DNA of 16,847 bases from Luteococcus sp043424415 (lineage in GTDB: Bacteria > Actinomycetota > Actinomycetes > Propionibacteriales > Propionibacteriaceae): contig NZ_JBHWOO010000024.1 in NCBI RefSeq assembly GCF_043424415.1, forward strand, positions 1 to 16,847, read 5' to 3'. Numbering within the stretch: position 1 is the first letter of the stretch; every line of letters starts with the position of its first letter. Positions 1 through 7,883 of the stretch are shown in pieces. The notes beneath the pieces were generated by a model that was given only the letters and a program-made list of their open reading frames with translations, was not told where the DNA came from and searched no databases. Made by a program: the position numbers and the translations under genes.

Positions 1-56
1 CATCGCCGTGTCTGGTCGGTGGGCACCGTCTCAAAGCCGTGGCAGGGCGCGAGATC

Positions 57-83
57 TTTGCACTCGTGGGTGGCGAGTGCTAA
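57..83 (+). promoter_or_regulatory. CIRCE operator 1 (HrcA site)
   Basis: TTTGCACTC, nine bases, then GAGTGCTAA. This matches the CIRCE consensus TTAGCACTC-N9-GAGTGCTAA except for T in place of A at the third base of the left arm. CIRCE is the binding site of the heat-shock repressor HrcA, which controls groE genes in Gram-positive bacteria and many others. The site overlaps the predicted -35 and -10 boxes of groL. Confidence 0.93.
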
Positions 84-87
84 AAAT
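58..87 (+). promoter_or_regulatory. Predicted sigma-A-type promoter of groL
   Basis: TTGCAC at 58-63 resembles a -35 box. It is followed by 17 bp and TAAAAA at 81-86 (4 of 6 matches to TATAAT). Transcription would start near 92-95, giving a leader of about 145 nt. The first CIRCE operator covers both promoter boxes and the second lies over the predicted start, so a bound HrcA repressor would block RNA polymerase. The start site is inferred from spacing alone. Confidence 0.6.
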
Positions 88-91
88 GGAC

Positions 92-118
92 TTGGCACTC
101 GGCTCGACCGAGTGCCAA
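92..118 (+). promoter_or_regulatory. CIRCE operator 2 (HrcA site)
   Basis: TTGGCACTC, nine bases, then GAGTGCCAA: a perfectly symmetric inverted repeat with 9-bp arms. Each arm differs from the consensus by one compensating base (TTGG/CCAA in place of TTAG/CTAA). It begins 8 bp after CIRCE 1, so the two centres are 35 bp apart, and it lies over the predicted transcription start and first bases of the leader. Confidence 0.92.
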
Positions 119-135
119 CCAGAGGTCGACGATGA

Positions 136-232
136 GGCCCCAGGGGCCGTCCGTCGCGGGCATCCGATGACCTCGACCCAGACATTTGACACACACCCGG
201 GGCCCACGGCCCCTGACGCGGGAGGACTCCCG
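136..232 (+). promoter_or_regulatory. Structured groL 5' leader with sequestered ribosome binding site
   Basis: Three local hairpins are visible: GGCCC/GGGCC (136-148, loop CAG), GGGGCC/GGCCCC (199-213, loop CAC) and CGGGA/TCCCG (219-232, loop GGAC). The last one contains the Shine-Dalgarno sequence GGAGG at 221-225. The arms of the first two hairpins are also complementary to each other, so an alternative long-range fold is possible. A temperature-sensitive role is inference. The spacing from GGAGG to the ATG at 240 is rather long, 14 nt. Confidence 0.4.
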
Positions 233-239
233 AAAGACC

Positions 240-1862
<1,623 letters not shown>

Positions 1863-1894
1863 TCCAGCCCTGCTGACGCACAGTCGCACCACGT

Positions 1895-1932
1895 CCGAAG
1901 GGCGGCTCCCCACCAGGGGAGCCGCCCTTCGG
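1895..1932. terminator. Bidirectional hairpin terminator between groL and the lipase gene
   Basis: A perfect 17-bp stem (1895-1911 with 1916-1932) closes on the 4-nt loop ACCA. It lies 33 bp after the groL stop and between convergent genes, so it can serve both. There is no clear U-tract on the plus strand, which is common for GC-rich actinobacterial terminators. Confidence 0.85.
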
Positions 1933-1982
1933 CCTGTCCGGGAGCCCGACTGCTCAGCCCAGGGCCGGCACCCGGGTGCAGT

Positions 1983-2904
1983 TCACCGGCACCGCCCGGG
2001 CGTGTCGGCCGGGCAGAAGTCCTGTAGGGTCTGGTTGACCACACCGGGTTCGCGGATGAAGGAGTTCGTGCACGGCGTGATGGTGGCGTCGTGCCGCGAG
2101 GCGATCACCGTGTAGCGCACGCCCGGCTGGGTGAGGCCCCCGGCATTGAGTTCTGTGAGGAAGCTGGAGCCGGCCAGCTGCTGCGGCGTGGCCATCATGT
2201 TGTGCCGCTTCGCGTGGTCGAACAGGTAGCCATTGGTGGCGGCATTGGTGTCGCGCGGCAGCTGGGCCAGACCGCCGGCCGTCGTGCCATGGTTCGACGG
2301 GGTGATGCCCACCAGGTGTCCCACCTTCGCGGTGCCGCCGTACCACTTCAGGTAGGCCCGCGGTAGCGGTCCGCCACCCTGTGAGTGGCCCACCAGGTCC
2401 ACCTTCTCGGCGCCGGTGCGCTCCCGGACGGTGTCCACCACGCGTCAGCACTGCTGCCGAGCTGCGGATGTCGCCGGAGAAGGCCGATGACTCCTGCAGC
2501 CGGCCTGCCGGGCCCGTCGACGGGTTGTGGGCGAAGGTGTAGACGCACCAGCCGTCGCGGCTCAGCATCGACGACATCCAGCTCCAGTTGGCGAAGGTGT
2601 CCTCGCCGGTGCCCGGCACGAGCACGACCGGGTTCTCACCGGGGCGCGGCCGGCAGGAGAAGTCATTGGCGCCCTGCGGCACCATTCCAGGACGGGTGCT
2701 CGCGGCGATCGAGGCGGTGGTCCACAGCCGGTACACCGGGCCCTGCCCGTGGGCTGGGAAGCCACCGGGGGAGTGGGGTGCTGCCAGTCCACCTGGCTGG
2801 TCCGGGGTGGGAAGGTCGACGGCCCGGGCGGGTGCGGGGGTGCTGGCCAGTCCGGTGGCACGGGCCAGGGCGGCGACGAGGCCGCCCCAACGAGTGCTGC
2901 GCAT
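1983..2904 (-). pseudogene. Secreted lipase (alpha/beta hydrolase), frameshifted
   Basis: The N-terminal part (2904 down to about 2446) has a signal peptide of about 28 residues ending in APARA. Next comes the lipase strand VVLVPGTGED with its oxyanion region, then FANWSWM and GWCVYTF, typical of secreted actinobacterial lipases. The C-terminal part (2441 down to 1983) lies in another frame and holds the nucleophile elbow GHSQGG and a candidate catalytic Asp in ASRHD. In the second frame a TGA at 2445-2447 sits directly before the continuation; removing one base there would rejoin the halves. After the conserved CPAD the reading frame stops within six residues, where relatives carry the catalytic His, so that residue seems lost too. 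The start ATG at 2904 is preceded by AGGAG at 2911-2915. The first lesion could be a sequencing error, but two defects argue for real decay. Confidence 0.75.
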
Positions 2905-2925
2905 GAAGTGCTCCTGTGGTGGATG

Positions 2926-2942
2926 GCCGGCACGGTGCCGGC
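2926..2942. promoter_or_regulatory. Perfect palindrome in the divergent lipase/cutC intergenic region
   Basis: GCCGGCAC-G-GTGCCGGC is a perfect inverted repeat with 8-bp arms around one central base. It lies 22 bp upstream of the lipase start and about 140 bp upstream of cutC. The geometry suits a dimeric repressor. The bound protein is unknown, and chance is possible in such GC-rich DNA. Confidence 0.4.
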
Positions 2943-3079
2943 GGTGCTGGGGCTAGGACTCGTCCTCGCGGCACCACCAGTCCCCAAAGCCATGTCACGC
3001 CCACCGTGACAGGAACCGTCGCACTACGGGGCCCGCTGAGGGGCTCGACGTTCAGGGCCGGACCGGGCACGATGAAGCC

Positions 3080-3805
3080 ATGCCCGCACTGCTCGAAGTG
3101 ATCTGCCTGCACGACGCCGATGCCCGTCGCGCCGAGGATGGTGGTGCGGACCGCATCGAACTGCTCGGCACCCTCGACGACGGCGGCATGTCACCCGAGC
3201 CGGCCATGGTGGAGAAGGTGCGTGCCGCCACCGGTGTGGAGCTGCGGCCCATGGTGCGGCTGCGGCCCGGTTTCGGTACTGACGGCGGGGAGTTCGTCCG
3301 GCTGCAGGGCCTGGTGAACGCCTATCGCGACGCGGGCGCCGACGGGGTGGTCTTCGGCTTCCTCAACGGCTATGACGAGGTGGATACCGAGGTCTGCGTC
3401 GCGCTCGCCGAGACCGCCGACTGCCCATGGACCTTCCACCGGGCCGTCGACCAGGTGCTTGACGCCGACAAGGCCTGGCGGGTGCTGCCCCGACTGCCTC
3501 GGCTCGACCAGGTGCTCACTGCCGGATCAGCTCGAGGCGTCGAGCACGGGCTCGACGAGCTGCTGGCCCGGTGCACCGCGGACCCCAGTCTTGCGTCGCT
3601 GGTGATGGCAGGCGGCGGGCTGCAACCCGAACACGTCCCCTGGCTGGCGCGGGCCGGCGTGCGTTCCTTCCACATCGGCAAGGCGGCGCGCCCACTGGGC
3701 CAGTACAAGGCCTATGTGGACGCTCCGCTGGTGCGCACCTGGCGGGAGCTCATCGACGACGAACTCGCCAAAGATTCGGCAGGACCACGAAGCCCACGGC
3801 CATGA
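3080..3805 (+). CDS. cutC: CutC family protein (copper homeostasis)
   Basis: The protein has 241 residues, close to the usual size of CutC, a TIM-barrel family named from a proposed role in copper homeostasis whose biochemical activity remains poorly defined. Diagnostic blocks occur in order: LEVICL at the start, GGADRIEL (21-28), a central VRLRPGFG (59-66), GADGVVFGFL (86-95), TFHRAVD (118-124), VLTAGSARG (145-153) and MAGGG (176-180). The ATG at 3080 fits the family N-terminus; there is no good Shine-Dalgarno, and CACGAT six bases upstream resembles a leaderless -10 box. The gene has no copper genes beside it. Its last 56 nt overlap the 3' end of the opposite-strand yfhO gene, and the final dozen residues (ending GPRSPRP) are probably a non-conserved extension. 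Confidence 0.93.
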   Translation: MPALLEVICLHDADARRAEDGGADRIELLGTLDDGGMSPEPAMVEKVRAATGVELRPMVRLRPGFGTDGGEFVRLQGLVNAYRDAGADGVVFGFLNGYDEVDTEVCVALAETADCPWTFHRAVDQVLDADKAWRVLPRLPRLDQVLTAGSARGVEHGLDELLARCTADPSLASLVMAGGGLQPEHVPWLARAGVRSFHIGKAARPLGQYKAYVDAPLVRTWRELIDDELAKDSAGPRSPRP

Positions 3806-6260
3806 CCAGGCCGAGGCCACTGCACAGGAGTCCTGCTGTGAGCCCTGGCGTGCGGTAGCGGCACTCGACCACCGACGCGTTCTCGACCGGGACCGTGAGC
3901 AACCCCGCCCGTGAGGCCGTGGGGGCCGGCTGGTCGTCCGCGTGGCAGCTCCATCCCTCCTGGGCGGCGGTCGCGAGCACGACCTCCCCGCTGACGGGAG
4001 TGGCGAAACGTGCTGCCATGCGGCCAGGTGACGCCGTGATTGCCGGCACCTGGGTGGCGTCGACCTGTCTCTCCAGCTCGGCCAGGTCCAGGCAGGCCAG
4101 GTCTCCCGGATGCAGGGTGATCGGCCTGATGGCCTTGACCTGCACCGTGGTGCGCCCGGGCTGGACGGTGATGATCTGGTTGCCGTCGGTCTTCACCTGA
4201 CGCTGCTCTCCCGTGGCATCGTCCTGCCAGGTGAGCGCCGCGAAACGCCCTGCCAGCTGGACCTGCAAGGTCATGCCGGCGGGGCAGCTGACCGTCAGAT
4301 CGGCACTGTGGCGCGCAGCGATCACCAAGGGTGTCTCGAAGGGCCGGCCGTCCCGGCCAGCAATCGCAGGATGGAGGATGGGCTCTTCCACCAACAGGTT
4401 GCGGTTGGAGAAGGCCTGGGCAAGGCCCCCCACCGGATGGCTGGGGGCCGGGGCGAGACGGACCATGGGGAAGGCCTTGCGCGGGACCGTGTCGTCCATG
4501 TCGACGGAATTGGCCTCGATCGCCACCGCCGCGAGGGCTGCCATCGCAGGGTCCTGGGCGGCGGTGATCATGCGCCCATTGGCCGTGGCGGTCATGCCAA
4601 GGCCCTTCCACGTCGTGGCCACGGACAACGGCATGTTCGAGCTGTAGTAGGAAAGGCCCGGGTAGCCGAGCTGCTCGGGCTCGTTGAGTGCGGTCCACGG
4701 CGTTGCTCCACCGGGACGTGCGCCCGAGACGCGATGAGTGGGCCACTGGGCTGCACTGGTGGCGGCCTGTGCCCGACCCAGCGCTGCGCTGGCCCGGTGG
4801 TCGAACAGTGGTGACGCACCGAGGAAATTGCGAATCTCGCGATCGATGTGTTGTGCCGAGGCGACCACTTCCCCCGCCCCCAGGACGATGACCACCGTGA
4901 CCACCGCCGCGCGGGCACCGCGATGGGTCAGCGCACTGGCCACCAGGGTGAGCACGATCGTGGCACTGGGCCACACCCAGTAGTGGCTGGCCTGCGAGAA
5001 GTGCTGGATCGGTTCCGCCCCCGAGGCCACGGCCAGCAAGCCGACGACCACGACGGCAGCCGCCGTCATGGACTCAACCCGGGGCCACGCCAGGGTGGCC
5101 GTCTGTGCGCGCAGACTGCCCCGCTGCACTGCCACCCACGCCGTGACCACCAGCAGGCCGACCACGGTGAAACTGAACCGGTAGGGATTGCCGTTGGGGA
5201 AGTCGAAGATGTTCCAGGCCCACACGGTGGTTTCCAGACGCATGGAGAGGAGCGCGGCAGCCACGCCGAGCGGCCAGGCAAGTGCTTCGCGCACGGGCAG
5301 CCCGCGGGGAAAGAGCAGCGTCGAGGCCAGCACGAGGACCAAGGAGCCGGCGCAGATGGCGGGGGTGGCCTGGACTCCCTCGCCCAGGGGGAAGAGCGTG
5401 GCCACGAACAAGGAGGTTTCGATCAGGTCGAAGTGGTCGAGGCCAAAGGGAACCCCCCTGGAGACGGCCAGCGCGGTGGGGACCAGCAGCACGCCGGTGC
5501 ACAGGACCCCGATGATGCCGACCACGGCGAAACGGGCCACTGCCCGCAGGGCGCCCAACCACGTGCGGCTCGTGGCAGCCAGCCAGATGAGCAGGAAGAG
5601 CGCTGCCCCCAGGCTTGCCATGTAGGCGGTGTAGAAATTGGACCACCACGACAGGGCCACCAGTGCGATCGAGGCCAGCCGGTGCCGGTCGGCGGCCGTC
5701 CAGCACGCAGCCAGGCACAGCAAGGGGAAGGTTGCCAGACCATCCAGCCACATGGGGGTGTAGATCGAGATGTCGAAGACCCAGCTGGAACTGGCATAGG
5801 CGGTTGCCAGCAGCGGGATGGGCCAGATCGCAGCCCGTGGTGCCAGGTGCTTGAGCAACAGGGCCATGGTGGCCGCGGACAGGCAGATCTTGGCCAGGGT
5901 GAGGATGGTGAGCGCGGCTTCGATCCGGTGGGGTGGAGCGAAGACCAGGGCCAGGTTGAGGGGGCTGGCGAGATAGGTGGCATAGTCGGGCAGGAAGGCC
6001 ACACCGCCGCCGGCGGTCCAGTTGAAGCCCCACCCCACCAGGTCACTGCCCCGCAGAACCCGCCCCAAGGTCTGGTGGAAGGCCAGGTACTGCGAGCCGT
6101 AGTCACTCAGACCACGCGACGACTTGCCCAAGGGCCAGATCCCGCTGCGCCACATGACGACGAGGTGCAACAGACCGGTGAGCACGGCCGCAAGCACTCC
6201 GGGTGCCAGCATCGGCGCCAGTCCGAGCCGGGATCGTCGCACGGCGGGATCAGCGGTCAT
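3750..6260 (-). CDS. YfhO family integral membrane glycosyltransferase (GT-C type)
   Basis: The 836-residue protein has an N-terminal membrane segment (about 15-36), many further hydrophobic segments up to about residue 470, a large soluble domain (about 480-795), and a last membrane helix (about 800-828) followed by a basic WRVRRR tail. YfhO hallmarks are the first extracytoplasmic loop with LSDYGSQYLAFHQ (D53 is the candidate catalytic acid), WTAGGGVAFL (81-90), YLASPLNLAL and PMWLDGLATFPLL (169-181). YfhO proteins are GT-C-like enzymes that move a sugar from a polyprenyl-phosphate carrier onto envelope polymers; in Bacillus, YfhO works with CsbB on lipoteichoic acid. The genes for the matching sugar loader and flippase are divergent next door, supporting the same role here. 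The acceptor polymer is unknown. The start ATG has TAGATT exactly 6 nt upstream and no ribosome binding site. Confidence 0.9.
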   Translation of the reverse strand: MTADPAVRRSRLGLAPMLAPGVLAAVLTGLLHLVVMWRSGIWPLGKSSRGLSDYGSQYLAFHQTLGRVLRGSDLVGWGFNWTAGGGVAFLPDYATYLASPLNLALVFAPPHRIEAALTILTLAKICLSAATMALLLKHLAPRAAIWPIPLLATAYASSSWVFDISIYTPMWLDGLATFPLLCLAACWTAADRHRLASIALVALSWWSNFYTAYMASLGAALFLLIWLAATSRTWLGALRAVARFAVVGIIGVLCTGVLLVPTALAVSRGVPFGLDHFDLIETSLFVATLFPLGEGVQATPAICAGSLVLVLASTLLFPRGLPVREALAWPLGVAAALLSMRLETTVWAWNIFDFPNGNPYRFSFTVVGLLVVTAWVAVQRGSLRAQTATLAWPRVESMTAAAVVVVGLLAVASGAEPIQHFSQASHYWVWPSATIVLTLVASALTHRGARAAVVTVVIVLGAGEVVASAQHIDREIRNFLGASPLFDHRASAALGRAQAATSAAQWPTHRVSGARPGGATPWTALNEPEQLGYPGLSYYSSNMPLSVATTWKGLGMTATANGRMITAAQDPAMAALAAVAIEANSVDMDDTVPRKAFPMVRLAPAPSHPVGGLAQAFSNRNLLVEEPILHPAIAGRDGRPFETPLVIAARHSADLTVSCPAGMTLQVQLAGRFAALTWQDDATGEQRQVKTDGNQIITVQPGRTTVQVKAIRPITLHPGDLACLDLAELERQVDATQVPAITASPGRMAARFATPVSGEVVLATAAQEGWSCHADDQPAPTASRAGLLTVPVENASVVECRYRTPGLTAGLLCSGLGLVMAVGFVVLPNLWRVRRR

Positions 6261-6266
6261 GTGTCG

Positions 6267-6272
6267 AATCTA
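6267..6272 (-). promoter_or_regulatory. Predicted -10 box of a leaderless yfhO transcript
   Basis: On the minus strand TAGATT is followed by six bases and then the yfhO ATG. TANNNT six or seven bases before the start codon is the usual layout of actinobacterial leaderless genes. No Shine-Dalgarno sequence precedes the ATG, which agrees. No convincing -35 box is seen. Confidence 0.55.
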
Positions 6273-6340
6273 GTGGACGCAGCAGGGATCCTTGGTCAGT
6301 TCCTGCGGCGCGCCCCAGGGGGCGTGCCACCTGGCCCCAA

Positions 6341-6346
6341 TAGGGT
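6341..6346 (+). promoter_or_regulatory. Predicted -10 box of a leaderless gtrB-like transcript
   Basis: TAGGGT, six bases, then the GTG start at 6353. This mirrors the divergent yfhO arrangement. There is no purine-rich ribosome binding site between the box and the start codon. Confidence 0.5.
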
Positions 6347-6352
6347 TGGACG

Positions 6353-7300
6353 GTGACCTTCTTGCTCTCCATCGTGGTTCCCTGTTATCGGGAGGCCGCG
6401 AATCTTCCGCGCCTGTACGAGGAGCTCGCGACCCTGGGCCGGCAGATCGACGGCGATCTGGATGTGGTGCTGGTCAATGACGGCAGCCCCGACAACACCT
6501 TCGAGGTGGCATGGGCACTGGCCGAGCGCGACGCCCGCATCCACGTGCTGTCATTCTCGCGCAATTTCGGCAAGGAGGCCGCGATGCTGGCGGGCCTGCG
6601 GGCGGCCCGCGGTGATGTGGTGGTCATCATGGATGCCGACCTGCAACACCCGCCGTCACTGATCCCGCAGTTGTTCGAACCCATTCGCCAGGAGGCTGTC
6701 GGCCAGGTCATCGCGCGACGTGACCGGGCCGGTGACCCGTGGCTGCGCACCCAGCTCAGCAAGGCCTACTACCGCGTGGTCAACTCGATGATCGACGTGA
6801 CCCTGGAGGACGGCGAGGGTGATTTCCGCGCGCTCTCGCGTCCTGCCGTGGACGCCCTGCTGGCGATGAGCGAGCGCAACCGTTTCAGCAAGGGACTGTT
6901 CGCGTGGATCGGATTCCCGAGCCGGACGATCACCTACTCCAATGTGGGCCGCGCCGAGGGCGAGTCCTCGTGGTCGTTCAGGTCGCTGGTCAACTATGGC
7001 GTGGACGGCGTGATCAGCTTCAACGACCGCCCGTTGCGCCAGATGACCGCAGTCGGGGCCGCAGCCGTCGCGGTGGCGTTGCTGTACCTGGTCGCATTGC
7101 TGGTTGACTGGGGCAGGGACGGTGTCCAGGCACCCGGCTACATCACCACCATTGCGGTGGTGACCATGTTCGGCGGGCTGCAGCTGCTCAGCCTGGGCCT
7201 GATCGGGGAGTACATCGGCCGGATCTATTCCGAGGTGAAGGCGCGCCCCCACTACGTCGTCGAGCACGACAGCAGGGCACTGCGGGGCCGAAGTGAGTGA
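6353..7300 (+). CDS. GtrB/CsbB-like polyprenyl-phosphate glycosyltransferase (GT2)
   Basis: The 315-residue protein has a cytoplasmic GT2 domain followed by two membrane helices (about 232-252 and 264-287), the architecture of GtrB, CsbB and related bactoprenol-phosphate sugar transferases. Visible motifs are the N-terminal SIVVPCYRE, nucleotide-binding VNDGSPDNT (41-49), the metal-binding DADLQ (94-98), and GDFRALSRPAVDAL (156-169). The LIGEYIGRIY block (283-292) after the second helix is typical of the family. It should load a sugar (probably a hexose or an N-acetylhexosamine) from a nucleotide donor onto polyprenyl phosphate at the inner membrane face. The GTG start is the only one that fits the family N-terminus. 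The gene overlaps the following gtrA-like gene by 8 nt, so the two are translationally coupled. Confidence 0.93.
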   Translation: MTFLLSIVVPCYREAANLPRLYEELATLGRQIDGDLDVVLVNDGSPDNTFEVAWALAERDARIHVLSFSRNFGKEAAMLAGLRAARGDVVVIMDADLQHPPSLIPQLFEPIRQEAVGQVIARRDRAGDPWLRTQLSKAYYRVVNSMIDVTLEDGEGDFRALSRPAVDALLAMSERNRFSKGLFAWIGFPSRTITYSNVGRAEGESSWSFRSLVNYGVDGVISFNDRPLRQMTAVGAAAVAVALLYLVALLVDWGRDGVQAPGYITTIAVVTMFGGLQLLSLGLIGEYIGRIYSEVKARPHYVVEHDSRALRGRSE

Positions 7301-7709
7301 ACTTCGTGCCAAATGGGGCCCGTCCGTGGCCCGCCTGGTCCGCTTCGGGATGGTGGGCGTGGCCAATACCGCCGTCTACTACCTGTGCTACCGCCTGGCC
7401 CTGCTCCTCATGGTCTACTTGGCCGCCCACCTGCTGGCCTGGGTGCTCTCGGTGCTGTTCAGCTTCCTGATGAACTGCTGGTTCACCTACCGGGTCCGAC
7501 CCACCTGGCGTCGGCTGCTCGCCTTCCCCGCCTCCACCCTGGTGAACCTGGCCTTCACGACGCTCGGCTCGGTGCTCCTGGTGGAGCGGCTCGGCGTCGA
7601 CGAACGCTATGCCACCCTCGCGATGGGGATCCTGGCCATCCCCTTCACCTTCGCCGTCACCACGCTGGTGCTGACCCGAGGGATGAACGACCCAGCACGG
7701 GAGGCCTGA
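7293..7709 (+). CDS. GtrA/GtcA family membrane protein (lipid-linked sugar flippase)
   Basis: This 138-residue protein consists almost wholly of four membrane segments (about 17-38, 41-66, 74-96 and 107-128). It matches the GtrA family in size, in the RFGMVGVANTAVYY block (17-30) and in FLMNCWFTYR (58-67). GtrA/GtcA proteins are thought to flip polyprenyl-phosphate sugars to the outer membrane face. The GTG start at 7293 lies inside the end of the GtrB-like gene (8-nt overlap), which shows an operon and supports joint function with it and with divergent YfhO. The substrate sugar cannot be read from sequence. Confidence 0.92.
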   Translation: MSELRAKWGPSVARLVRFGMVGVANTAVYYLCYRLALLLMVYLAAHLLAWVLSVLFSFLMNCWFTYRVRPTWRRLLAFPASTLVNLAFTTLGSVLLVERLGVDERYATLAMGILAIPFTFAVTTLVLTRGMNDPAREA

Positions 7710-7772
7710 GCCGGCCTCACTGTCCTCGCCCCCGGTTCCGCAGGGGTCTGGCGGTACAAGCCACACGCAAGG

Positions 7773-7858
7773 GGCCGCAGAACGGCGGCCACGAGCAGCG
7801 AGGGCCATGGGCAGCGAGGGCACGTCCCGGCGTGGACGTGTCCCCGCTGCATCGGGGA
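7773..7858. terminator. Cluster of three hairpins between convergent gtrA-like and serine hydrolase genes
   Basis: Three stem-loops occur in 86 bp, each with a 6-nt loop: GGCCGC/GCGGCC (7773-7790), CACGTCC/GGACGTG (7821-7840) and TCCCCG/CGGGGA (7841-7858). The last two abut exactly. Being symmetric and between convergent genes, they probably end transcription from both sides. None has a U-tract. Confidence 0.6.
7795..7821. repeat. Short direct repeat
   Basis: GCAGCGAGGGC occurs at 7795-7805 and again at 7811-7821, an 11-bp perfect repeat with a 16-bp period. It lies in the hairpin-rich spacer between convergent genes. It may be no more than a local duplication. Confidence 0.6.
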
Positions 7859-7883
7859 ACAGCTCAGTCCAGACAGTCCCGGA

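Noticed and set aside
4848..6356. Long plus-strand open frame (502 codons) opposite yfhO
   Set aside because: Its product is Gly/Gln/His-rich with no recognisable motif, and the opposite strand encodes a clear YfhO. It is a shadow frame of GC-rich DNA.
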